NCBI GenBank assembly: GCA_944375885.1 | Contig: CALWBB010000002.1 | Span: forward strand, 1 to 59,382 | Length of the DNA stretch: 59,382 nucleotides | Reading direction: 5' to 3' | Origin: an uncultured Merdimonas sp. | GTDB taxonomy: Bacteria > Bacillota > Clostridia > Lachnospirales > Lachnospiraceae | Part shown: positions 7,653 to 16,084 of the stretch, in pieces | Numbering within the stretch: position 1 is the stretch's first letter | How the letters are laid out: each line of letters opens with the position of its first letter | Program-made: the position numbers and the translations under genes | Notes under the pieces: model-generated | What the model was told of the DNA's origin: nothing | The model's database searches: none | What the model saw: only the letters and a program-made list of their open reading frames with translations

Positions 7653-10178
7653 ATGAAATTATACAAAAGTTCCCTGCTGGTTTTTCTTATCTTTCCTTTT
7701 TTCCTGGCAACTGGGGCCGGAAAGCCGGAGGAAGCATCCTTTACTCTTTCCTCCGCAGAGACAGAAGACTCGTTTCTTATCCAGTTTCCCGAGAAGCCTT
7801 CCGCTTCCTTTGCGTCTGCCTCCTATACCATTTATACGCCCCTCGGGGACGGATACTGCCCTGTGCTTTTTTCCCAGTCCCTGGCTCCAAATGAAAACCA
7901 GACGCTTTCCATCCCCCGCAGGCAGTCTGTCCTGCTCCTGGAAGCAGAAGGACTGGCGGATACCATCGTCCCGAGCGTGAGTGAAACGCTGGCCTCCGGT
8001 TCGGAATCATGCTGGGAAATCCAGAGTTTACGGCTCTGCCCGGAGGGCAGCTCTGTCTTTGACGAGGTTTCTGCGGCGAGTTTTCGCCTGGACGAAGCAG
8101 GAGACGAAAGCGGCCGGCTCTCCTATCACGTTTCTTTTCCGGCCAATAAGCTGGAGGATCCACGTAAAGGAGAGATTGTCCAGGAATACTGGCACACGGC
8201 CGTCCTTTCCTATCTCTCCTATCCAGATAGGATCTCCTCTGACGGCAGCGCCCTCCCCATGGAGGAGTGGGGCAGCCCTTCCCTTTTCACGCTCTATTTT
8301 GCCTGCCCGGATATCGCGGAAGGGCTGGCCTTCCGGAAAGCTTCCATCGATACCCTGGACGAGGCCTTTTACTGCCTTGTCACGGTAACTTATACGGACG
8401 GCTCCTCCCTTTCTTCCGGATTACTTCCGCTTAAGGAAGGCGCTTCCCTTTCTTATGCCTTTTCGGATATGCCGCCTGTTTCCGGAAGGGAAGTCGCTGT
8501 CAATACCGAAAAGGGAACCATGACATTCCGTCTCTATGAGGATCACGCCGTCTTAGCTGAATACGCTGGGGAAGACGAAAGCCTTTCCATTCCGGAAAGC
8601 ATAGAAGGTCTCCCTGTCACTGAGATAGGCACTTCAGCCTTTTCCAGCTCTTCTTCCCTGCGGCGGGTGGCATTTCCTTCTTCCCTTACGCAGATCGGTT
8701 CCTACGCTTTTTACGGGACGGAGCTGGAATCGCTGGAGTTCCCGGAAAGCCTCCAGTATATCGGCGAAAAAGCCTTCGATGGTTTTGCCGCCAGCTACTC
8801 GTTTTCGCTGGACATAAACCCCCGGGAAGAGGATCCTTCCATCGGCACGCTGGAGCTTGGAAAACATGTGAAATGGATTGGGGAAAGCGCATTCAGCGGA
8901 TACTGCATCCGAAATTACAGTGTCTCAGAAGAAAATCCTTATTATGATTCTATAGACGGCTGCATTTATACGGAAGACCATTCTTATCTTGCAGCCTGTC
9001 CCACCGGGAAAAGCGGCGCCTTTCAGGTGCCGGAGGGGACGGTAAGCGTCGGCCTTTCCGCATTTAAAAATAACGGGGCCTTTGCGCAGGCAGTTCCAGG
9101 CTGCGCAGGGCTCACTTCCCTCATCCTGCCTGATTCTGTAGAAGCGTTCTCGTCGCTCTGGCTTCCCCAGAACCTTACATCCCTGTCCATAGGAAGAGGG
9201 GTTACACAGTGGGAAGCTATCGCAGACTGCAAGAACATCCCAGAACTTTCCATCAGTTCCGCGAATCCGGCCTACTGCATAGACAAAGATGCCGTCTATG
9301 ACAAGGAAAAGACGACTCTTTTCTGTTACCTGGACGGCAGAGGGCAGACCGAGTACCGCCTTCCGGAGACGCTCACCTTCCTGGAAGAGGGCGCGCTCTC
9401 CGGCGCGGAAAACCTCCAGTCTCTTCGGATCCCGGCGGGCTGTACGCTCTCCTCCATGGAACCGGAGGCTGCCGCCGCAGAGATTTCCGGCTGCGCGGCG
9501 CTTTCCAAGATCGTTGTGGAAGACGGGAATCCTGTCTTTTCTTCCTCGGAAGGAGTGCTGTTCTCCAAAGACGGCTCCGTGCTTCTTTGCTACCCGGCCG
9601 CCAGGGCCGGGGAGGAATATACGGTGCCGGAGGGGACGCAGGCAGTCTTTTTGTACGCCTTCCTGGGCAGCCCTTCCCTTAGAAGCCTGCGCCTGCCCGC
9701 TTCCCTCTCTTCCCTTGCGTTTGAAGATGGCGAAGGCGGCTGCCTGGGCTATCTTCCAAAGCTCTCAGCCCTTTTTGTGGAGGAAGAAAACCCTTCCTTT
9801 TTGGCGGAAGGCCCCTTCCTTCTCTCGAAGGCAGATCAGGCCCTGATCTATTCTTCCGGAAATTACCGGGACGCAGCCATCTCCCTTCCGGAGGGAACTG
9901 TCTCTGTGGCAGACAATATTTTCAGCGCGGACGACGCGGATCTTCTCACAGAGCTTCATATCCCAGAGGGCGCCGTCTCCATCGGCGCGGGTAATTTCAA
10001 CCAGATTGACCGGCGGGATCCCTGGGATATCCTCGACCTCTATCTGCCGGACAGCCTTACGGACATCTCCCCTTCCTCCTTCCAGGAGGCGGAAGGGATC
10101 GTCATCCACGCAGGGGAGGGAAGCGCTGCAGCCGCGTTTGCCAGGCAGCAGGGAATTTCCCTTGTACTCACTCCGTGA
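7653..10178 (+). CDS. Secreted BspA-like leucine-rich repeat protein
   Basis: 841 residues. A signal peptide is visible (basic MKLYK, then a Leu/Phe/Ile-rich core to about residue 22). About 280 residues of beta-rich region follow, then many LRR_5 (BspA/TpLRR) repeats from about residue 300 to near the end. Typical repeat phrases are LPVTEIGTSAFSSSSSL, SLEFPESLQYIGEKAFDGF and SLILPDSVEAF. The family makes surface or secreted adhesion and binding proteins in gut and oral bacteria. No LPXTG or C-terminal membrane anchor is seen, so release or non-covalent retention is likely. AGGTGG lies about 7 bases before ATG. It is monocistronic and convergent with the kinase-TIR gene. Confidence 0.85.
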   Translation: MKLYKSSLLVFLIFPFFLATGAGKPEEASFTLSSAETEDSFLIQFPEKPSASFASASYTIYTPLGDGYCPVLFSQSLAPNENQTLSIPRRQSVLLLEAEGLADTIVPSVSETLASGSESCWEIQSLRLCPEGSSVFDEVSAASFRLDEAGDESGRLSYHVSFPANKLEDPRKGEIVQEYWHTAVLSYLSYPDRISSDGSALPMEEWGSPSLFTLYFACPDIAEGLAFRKASIDTLDEAFYCLVTVTYTDGSSLSSGLLPLKEGASLSYAFSDMPPVSGREVAVNTEKGTMTFRLYEDHAVLAEYAGEDESLSIPESIEGLPVTEIGTSAFSSSSSLRRVAFPSSLTQIGSYAFYGTELESLEFPESLQYIGEKAFDGFAASYSFSLDINPREEDPSIGTLELGKHVKWIGESAFSGYCIRNYSVSEENPYYDSIDGCIYTEDHSYLAACPTGKSGAFQVPEGTVSVGLSAFKNNGAFAQAVPGCAGLTSLILPDSVEAFSSLWLPQNLTSLSIGRGVTQWEAIADCKNIPELSISSANPAYCIDKDAVYDKEKTTLFCYLDGRGQTEYRLPETLTFLEEGALSGAENLQSLRIPAGCTLSSMEPEAAAAEISGCAALSKIVVEDGNPVFSSSEGVLFSKDGSVLLCYPAARAGEEYTVPEGTQAVFLYAFLGSPSLRSLRLPASLSSLAFEDGEGGCLGYLPKLSALFVEEENPSFLAEGPFLLSKADQALIYSSGNYRDAAISLPEGTVSVADNIFSADDADLLTELHIPEGAVSIGAGNFNQIDRRDPWDILDLYLPDSLTDISPSSFQEAEGIVIHAGEGSAAAAFARQQGISLVLTP

Positions 10179-10184
10179 CGCCCT

Positions 10185-10203
10185 GCCCTTCATTGGCAAG
10201 GGC
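10185..10203. other. Hairpin in the convergent gap between the LRR and kinase-TIR genes
   Basis: GCCCTT (10185-10190) pairs with AAGGGC (10198-10203) across a 7-base loop in the 29-bp gap between the two stops. Neither strand has a following T-run, so it is at best a weak bidirectional terminator. Confidence 0.35.
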
Positions 10204-10207
10204 CGCC

Positions 10208-13200
10208 TTACTCCGTGATAAAATACTCCAGGCGTTCCTCCTGGGTAAGCGTCCGCCCGTCCAGCGCCTCCAGCGCCCGCTCCCGAAGCTCCCCATAGGT
10301 ATAGATAGGAGCGAAGGCATAGCTGCCGCCCTGGCAGTACAAGATTTCCTGCCCGGCGAAGCTGGCATACCCGTAATCCACATCCGCGAAAGGATACATA
10401 TTGTGCTCCTCATCCACATAGAAAATATGCAGCGTCTGGTGGTTCAGCCCTGTGCCGGAGAGGACGTTTTCTGTGATGCTGCCGTCTTTGAGGCCAAAGT
10501 ACCGGCTGTCCCCGTCTGAGATGACATCCAGCCCGAAGGAAGCATATTCCGCTTCGTATGTATGGGCCACCGCCTGTGCCTGCAGATCGTAGAGAACCAC
10601 CTGGTCGCCTGCAGTATAAATCAGGTACCTGTCTTGATCAAAGAAGGCCGCCGTGTACTCTTTTCCTCTGTCCACCGGGATTTCCGCCTGAAGCTGCCCG
10701 CTCTCGCAGTCCACTACCAGAAGGGCGGCTCCGCCGTCATAGAGGCAGACAAGAGAGCTGTCCGTGCCCGGGATAATCAGCTCAGGGGCGTAGCTTTCCA
10801 AAACGCCTTCTTCAAATTCCAGCTTTTCTAAGGAACCGTCGGCCAGGCAGTAGCTGTAGATCCTGTATTCCTCCAGATCTGTCTCATAGCCCGCCAGGAC
10901 AAGGTAGTTTCCATCCCCGGTAAGCTCCATCTGGTGGAGCCCCTGCTTTGCCAGGATCGCCCTCTCATCTGGAATCAGACTGTCCCCTGAGATGTCAAAC
11001 CGGACCACGCCCTCGTACCGCTCCACGAACAGGGCGTCCATCTCCTTACTGTATACAACCGACCGGCTATTCCCAAAGGACAGCGTGTCATACCCTGTCA
11101 CATCTTCCCGGATCCGGATTTCTCCCGTAAGCACATCTGCCTTCACAAAGGTAAGCGTCTCTTCGCCGCTTTCCTCCACAAAAGCGGCAAAAAACTGTCC
11201 TTCTGCCCCGCCGACTCCTGCGTTGAGGATGCGGTTTCCTTCCTGCACCCTGTAGGAAAAGAGGCATTCATCCGAACCGGCGCCAAAGATCAGGAGTTCC
11301 GATTCTGTGGCCACGACCCGGTAAACCTGTCCGCCCACTTCTGCATACTGGATTCCTTCGGCGTAGAACGAATCCGCCGACCCTTCCGTGTAAAATTTCT
11401 GCATGCCAGGATCCGCCTTGCTGCTGCAGAAAACCAGGCGCCCGCCGCTAAAAAGAACGAGCCCTCCCGTCCCTGGATGGTAGAAAAACTGCGCGGCCGT
11501 CCCGGACAAGTCCAGAATCTCCGTGCGCATGACGACGTCCGTGACCGACAAAAGCTGGACAGTCCCATCCGCAAGGGCCACAAAAAACCGGGATGTATCG
11601 TAGGCAGCCGCCCCGATCACATCCGACTGGTACAAAAGCCCGGCTGCCGCCTCACCCGTCTTTAAGTTTACCACCGTGATATTTCCCCGGTTCCATATAA
11701 GAAGCGCAGGCACTGTCCCGCCGCCAAGCGACACCTCCCCCGTCGTAAAGCCCATGTTCGTGACATACAGGGAAAGGGAAGCCTCCCCCTGGTAAATCCG
11801 GCTGTCAGCCTCCAGATCGTAGAGGGCCGCATGGCAGGAATAGGCTGCAGATCCCCAGACATCGGAAGCCAGATTCTGCTCCCGTTCACAGTGTATGGCC
11901 GCAAGATGGGCCGCATCCGCAAAGAATACCTTTGCCGTCTGCTCCTTTGATACACTCTTCACTTCTCCTGTCTCCAGATCCCAGAGAATCAGCCCGCCGT
12001 CCACCTCAGCTGTCAGAGGAGTTTCCTCCCCAGCGCCGTGTGTCCCTTCCGGCGAAGCCTCTTCGGAGGAAGCGGCTTCTGCAGATAGAAAATACCAGGA
12101 AAGACCGGCCGCGAGGGCTGTCCCGTCCGGGTGAAAGCACAGGCTCTCCACCTGGACGTCCGTCCCGTATGGGAAGGCCCCGGCTAAGTCCAGGGCATAT
12201 TCCTGCTCTCCCGTATCCAGGCGGTAGACATGGATGCTGCCATCGTCCGAGGTATAGGCCAGAAGCGCCCCATCGCAGGCACAGCCCCCGTAGGAGAACG
12301 TATCCTGAAAGAGGATGGTTTTCTGGACAGCTTTCGCCCCCACGTCAATCACCACCGCGTATTCCCGCATACACAGGACAGCCCGCCCCTCTTCCATGGG
12401 CAGGATCTCCTGCACGTCTTTTGAATACACCGACTGGAGCTGTTCCCCGGCCAGGTCTTCCAGATCCGCCGCGGAAATCCGCCACAGTTCTTCCCCGTCC
12501 TCCCCGGAAAGGACGCAGACGTCCCCGGAACCGTCCAGGGCATAATAATAGGCTCCGTCGTCAGAGAACGCCCCCTTCGTGATGGTCTCCAGGCTGCTTA
12601 CATGCTCCGGGGCATAGCTTAGGGAAAAACCGCTCTGGTAGGAGGAAAGGGCGCTGTTCAGCGCGTACAGCTGCTCCGGCACCACAGGGCCAAGGGAAAC
12701 TTCCTCCGGCTCCACAGCCAGGGCTGTAAGCAGGGCCTTGTCCCTGTCGCCTTCCGCTAAAAGCTCCAGGGAAATGCTGGACAGGTACCTGGCCTGGTTC
12801 TCCCTGGCTATCTGGTACTGCTCGTTCACACGGGCAGACTGGTACAGCACATAGACAGTGAACATGGCAAAAAGCGCCAGCATGCCAAAGGCAGCCGCCG
12901 CTGCCCGCTGCATCCGGTAAGCCCGGTGGCGCTGTTTTAAGGTATCATAGGTCGTCCCCAGTACCGGGGCCGCGATGCGAAGAAGCGTGTCCTTTTTTAG
13001 TTTTTTCAGGATTTCCTTTAAACTGCCGCCCCTGGCGTCCGCCGCCAGCACCTTGTCCGGGCTTCCGATCTCCTCCGGGATGGCGTCTTCCGGCTCCCCT
13101 CCGGTTATGACGGCCAGCACATGGGAACGGTCATGGTATTTCAGGAAGGTTCGGATCTCTTCCTTGACCCAGCGCGACTTCACCGCCTCCGGGGAGCAGA

Positions 13201-14527
13201 TCACAATCAGCCACCCCGCCTGTTTCAGGGCCTCCTTAATCTGCAGGCTGAAATCACTGCAGGCGGCAAGCTCCCCTTCATCCAGGAAGACTCTCTGGAT
13301 CCGCTTCTCTGATCCCGTCCGCGACGTCCGGAAATTCTCCAGGGATTCCTGCAGCTTCCTGGCCACGGCGCCGTCCACCTCACCGTGCTTGTAGCTGATA
13401 AAGGCGTCATAGACCGCCTGGGAGAGATCGCTCCGGTAAGGCTTTAGCGCCTCGGCAAACTCCTGGACGTCACCAAGCATCTCGTCGCAGCTGTGGTAGC
13501 GGTTCTCTGGCTCCCGGGCCAGCGCCCCCGCCAGGATATCCTGCATCCGCCGCCTTAAATGGGCCGGGCACTTCACCCGGCGGAAATCAAAGGCCGTCAG
13601 GTAGCAGCCGTTTTTCACGGCGTACAGCCTGCGGGGATTCTTCCGCTGCCCGGTTAGAAGCAGCAGCAAAAGACAGCCCACGCTGTAGATATCCGCCTCG
13701 GGGCCAAGCCGTAAATTCCCGTCGTTTTTGAATACCATCTCCGGGGCAGAGAACCCGGCAGTGGAAAAAAGAACCCGATCCGCGACCGGGGCGCATTTTC
13801 CGTCCTCCTCCATCTTTCTTGCGGATCCGAAATCGACCAGCGACGCGATATCGCTGTTGTCCGCCAGGGAGCCTTTGAGAAAGACATTCCCATCTTGAAT
13901 GTCCAGATGGAGAAAGCCTGCCTCATGTACCTCCCGGACGGCGAAAAGGACCTGGCTGATGAGATGGAAGGCCTGGCCGGGAGGCAGCTGCCTTTGCTCA
14001 GACAGATAGGCTTTTAAGGAGCGTCCCTTGCCAGACAGGGACTCCATCACCGTGACCGTATTGCGCACAGGATGAAAATTTTCTCCTTTATCAAAGGACA
14101 GCTCCACCTGCCGGGCGCTGGCTGCTACCGGGGTCAGCCGGAAGCCCGTCTTATAAATCTGTTCCGTGACCCGGCGCTCCTGAAGCTGCATGTCCTGGAC
14201 GGCGCCAAGATAAGCCCTGGCCCCAGGGGAATCCGGCTCCGGCGCGATCTCTCCCGAAGGCTGCCTGGAAAAAGCATACTCCGGCGAGACCGGAAAGCAC
14301 TCCTTTACCGCGTACAGGCTCTCCCCGGCTTCCTTTTCGGATTCATACCCAGGTTCATACCCCGATTCATCCACATCCGCCTGCGCTCCGTCCCTATCCG
14401 CCCGGCGCCAGCGCGCCGCCGGATAGACCAGGCTTCCGCCGCCCTCCCCGATGGGCGCTCCCGTGATTTCATAACATTCCCCGTCCGGAAACCGGATCAG
14501 AGTTCCCGCCTGCAGGTATTCCCTCAT
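10208..14527 (-). CDS. Ser/Thr kinase - TIR - transmembrane - beta-propeller fusion protein
   Basis: 1439 residues. Kinase domain about 20-360: Gly-loop IGEGGGSLVY, Lys75 in LYAVKE, catalytic HLDIQDGNVFL (207-217), DFG (232-234), APEM (261-264), so it looks catalytically competent. TIR domain about 372-510: YDAFISYKH, then RVFLDEGEL and CSPEAVKSRWVKEEI, where the Glu after SRWVK is where the NADase Glu sits in active TIRs. One membrane helix (about 542-563) follows. The remaining 850 residues are beta-rich WD40/propeller-like repeats, predicted outside the cell. TIR-TM-propeller proteins are frequent in Lachnospiraceae; the added N-terminal kinase is notable. GGGGTGAT precedes ATG. It lies 19 bases after the unknown gene upstream. 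Confidence 0.85.
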   Translation of the reverse strand: MREYLQAGTLIRFPDGECYEITGAPIGEGGGSLVYPAARWRRADRDGAQADVDESGYEPGYESEKEAGESLYAVKECFPVSPEYAFSRQPSGEIAPEPDSPGARAYLGAVQDMQLQERRVTEQIYKTGFRLTPVAASARQVELSFDKGENFHPVRNTVTVMESLSGKGRSLKAYLSEQRQLPPGQAFHLISQVLFAVREVHEAGFLHLDIQDGNVFLKGSLADNSDIASLVDFGSARKMEEDGKCAPVADRVLFSTAGFSAPEMVFKNDGNLRLGPEADIYSVGCLLLLLLTGQRKNPRRLYAVKNGCYLTAFDFRRVKCPAHLRRRMQDILAGALAREPENRYHSCDEMLGDVQEFAEALKPYRSDLSQAVYDAFISYKHGEVDGAVARKLQESLENFRTSRTGSEKRIQRVFLDEGELAACSDFSLQIKEALKQAGWLIVICSPEAVKSRWVKEEIRTFLKYHDRSHVLAVITGGEPEDAIPEEIGSPDKVLAADARGGSLKEILKKLKKDTLLRIAAPVLGTTYDTLKQRHRAYRMQRAAAAAFGMLALFAMFTVYVLYQSARVNEQYQIARENQARYLSSISLELLAEGDRDKALLTALAVEPEEVSLGPVVPEQLYALNSALSSYQSGFSLSYAPEHVSSLETITKGAFSDDGAYYYALDGSGDVCVLSGEDGEELWRISAADLEDLAGEQLQSVYSKDVQEILPMEEGRAVLCMREYAVVIDVGAKAVQKTILFQDTFSYGGCACDGALLAYTSDDGSIHVYRLDTGEQEYALDLAGAFPYGTDVQVESLCFHPDGTALAAGLSWYFLSAEAASSEEASPEGTHGAGEETPLTAEVDGGLILWDLETGEVKSVSKEQTAKVFFADAAHLAAIHCEREQNLASDVWGSAAYSCHAALYDLEADSRIYQGEASLSLYVTNMGFTTGEVSLGGGTVPALLIWNRGNITVVNLKTGEAAAGLLYQSDVIGAAAYDTSRFFVALADGTVQLLSVTDVVMRTEILDLSGTAAQFFYHPGTGGLVLFSGGRLVFCSSKADPGMQKFYTEGSADSFYAEGIQYAEVGGQVYRVVATESELLIFGAGSDECLFSYRVQEGNRILNAGVGGAEGQFFAAFVEESGEETLTFVKADVLTGEIRIREDVTGYDTLSFGNSRSVVYSKEMDALFVERYEGVVRFDISGDSLIPDERAILAKQGLHQMELTGDGNYLVLAGYETDLEEYRIYSYCLADGSLEKLEFEEGVLESYAPELIIPGTDSSLVCLYDGGAALLVVDCESGQLQAEIPVDRGKEYTAAFFDQDRYLIYTAGDQVVLYDLQAQAVAHTYEAEYASFGLDVISDGDSRYFGLKDGSITENVLSGTGLNHQTLHIFYVDEEHNMYPFADVDYGYASFAGQEILYCQGGSYAFAPIYTYGELRERALEALDGRTLTQEERLEYFITE

Positions 14528-14546
14528 AGCTTTTTATCACCCCGTA

Positions 14547-16025
14547 TCATTCTTTTTTGCCCCTGTCCCGTCTCGCGATCAGGGATTCGCAGAGCTCCGC
14601 GTACGCGAAAGCCGGCTCCCCTGTCCCATCCGCGCAGGAAACCACGATGGACAAAAGCATACTCCTCTCCATCAGATGGGGCGGATAGAAGGCCGGAAGA
14701 AGCGCCGCATCCAGGACATACTCCGCCGTCTCTGTAAAATCGGCAAGGCTGTTGAACAAAGCAGAGCCTTCCTTTGCTACCGCGTATTCCATCCAGCACA
14801 GGCAGAAGCCATACCACAGCAGATGGAGCATATCATGTTTTTCCACCTGGATCTCCCCTTGCATCAGCTGGCAAATCCGTCCGCCTCCTTCCTCCTGTGC
14901 CCGCCCCGCAAGGAGAAGAAGCCGTGGCTTTCCTTTCTCGGTAGCCGTCACGGTGCGCCAGGCCTTCTGGAAATCTCCGGCAGAGGTAAACAGATCCTTG
15001 TACCGCTTCAGGATCTGGACGCCGGCCTTTTCACAGGCCGCACGGGAAAGCCTTCCCTCCTCCATGAGAAGTTCCCGGGCCTCCCCGCTTAAGCCCCCGC
15101 CGCAAAGCCTCCGCACCTCGTCCGCAAACTGTGGGATCTCTGGAATCTCTCCCTTTCCTTCCCCCAAACGCCATACATAGGCCGCCAGGTTCCGGTAGAT
15201 ATCCGCCGCCGTCCGGGATGGCCTGTCAAGATAAGGGGCCTGGCGCTCCAGCCACTGGCAGAAAGCCTCCTGCCTGCCCTCTGCGCGTTCCTCCCAGGCT
15301 TTCACCAAAGCCTTAAGAGAGCTTCCCGTCTTTCTGGTCCATTGCTCCGGACGCTCCTCTTCCCCGGCCTTTTCCAGCTGCCCGGCCATGGACGCGTACC
15401 AGCCCTTCAGCTGTTCTGCCGATTCCGGCCCCTCCCCTGTAAGGAAGCAGTAAGCCTCGATCAAATCCCCGGACATATTGCAGCGAAACCCGTCCTCACA
15501 GTCAAAGACCCGCAAAAGGAACCAGGACATTTCCTGCAGGCGAAACCCCAGCAGATGCCCCAGGCGGAAAGCCTCCTCCCTGGACAATGCCGCCGTGCGC
15601 GTCCCTATCCGCAGGGCTTTTTCGATCAGGGAGCGATCCCTGTCTTCCTGAAAACCTTCCCGGCGGGAAGCCAGCTCCAGCAAAAGCTCCCGGTACCTGG
15701 AAAGTTCGCCCCGCGGCATCCGCTCCGCGTATTCCATCGTCACCTTAGAAAAGGAATACGCCCTTTTCTCCCCCTGTACCACAAAGGCCTCTTCCGTATC
15801 CGCAGCTCCCGGATGGCAGCCGGCCGCCCTGCCGCAGATCAGCCGCATAAGGGCGAAACGGCTGGACAGGGAGTACGTACGGGCCAGTTCCTCAAGCTTC
15901 CTTCTCCACTGCCCCGCCGTCTCCTCCTCCGGCGTATTTTCGATTCTGTCCCAGATATCAGCCAGATCCCGATCCTCCAAGTCAAAAAACCAGTCGTTGA
16001 TCTCGTTCGTATAATTACCAAGCAT
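14547..16025 (-). CDS. Unknown, largely helical protein preceding the kinase-TIR gene
   Basis: About 492 residues from ATG 16025 (MLGNYTNEINDWFFDL). An alternative ATG 16097, overlapping the end of the upstream ATPase gene by 13 bases and with AGGGTGAA before it, would add 24 residues of non-conserved look. The protein is rich in Leu, Glu, Arg and Ala and appears all-helical. LSREEAFRLGHLLGFRLQEM (about 150-170) looks like a helix-turn-helix or repeat helix. There is no signal peptide or membrane segment. I do not recognise the family. Its tight position before the kinase-TIR gene suggests a cytosolic partner, substrate or inhibitor; that is inference. Confidence 0.65.
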   Translation of the reverse strand: MLGNYTNEINDWFFDLEDRDLADIWDRIENTPEEETAGQWRRKLEELARTYSLSSRFALMRLICGRAAGCHPGAADTEEAFVVQGEKRAYSFSKVTMEYAERMPRGELSRYRELLLELASRREGFQEDRDRSLIEKALRIGTRTAALSREEAFRLGHLLGFRLQEMSWFLLRVFDCEDGFRCNMSGDLIEAYCFLTGEGPESAEQLKGWYASMAGQLEKAGEEERPEQWTRKTGSSLKALVKAWEERAEGRQEAFCQWLERQAPYLDRPSRTAADIYRNLAAYVWRLGEGKGEIPEIPQFADEVRRLCGGGLSGEARELLMEEGRLSRAACEKAGVQILKRYKDLFTSAGDFQKAWRTVTATEKGKPRLLLLAGRAQEEGGGRICQLMQGEIQVEKHDMLHLLWYGFCLCWMEYAVAKEGSALFNSLADFTETAEYVLDAALLPAFYPPHLMERSMLLSIVVSCADGTGEPAFAYAELCESLIARRDRGKKE

Positions 16026-16084
16026 AAAACTTAAGTCTTCTTTTCTCCTGCAGTTCTTTCCCCCTAATTGACAAGGGATCGCTT

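Noticed and set aside
10170..10218. Exact 9-bp direct repeat ACTCCGTGA at 10170 and 10210
   Set aside because: Too short to be an attachment site or target duplication; both copies lie at the ends of intact genes.
15342..16034. Plus-strand 230-codon frame opposite the unknown helical protein
   Set aside because: Antisense shadow without ribosome site; composition reflects the reverse strand.
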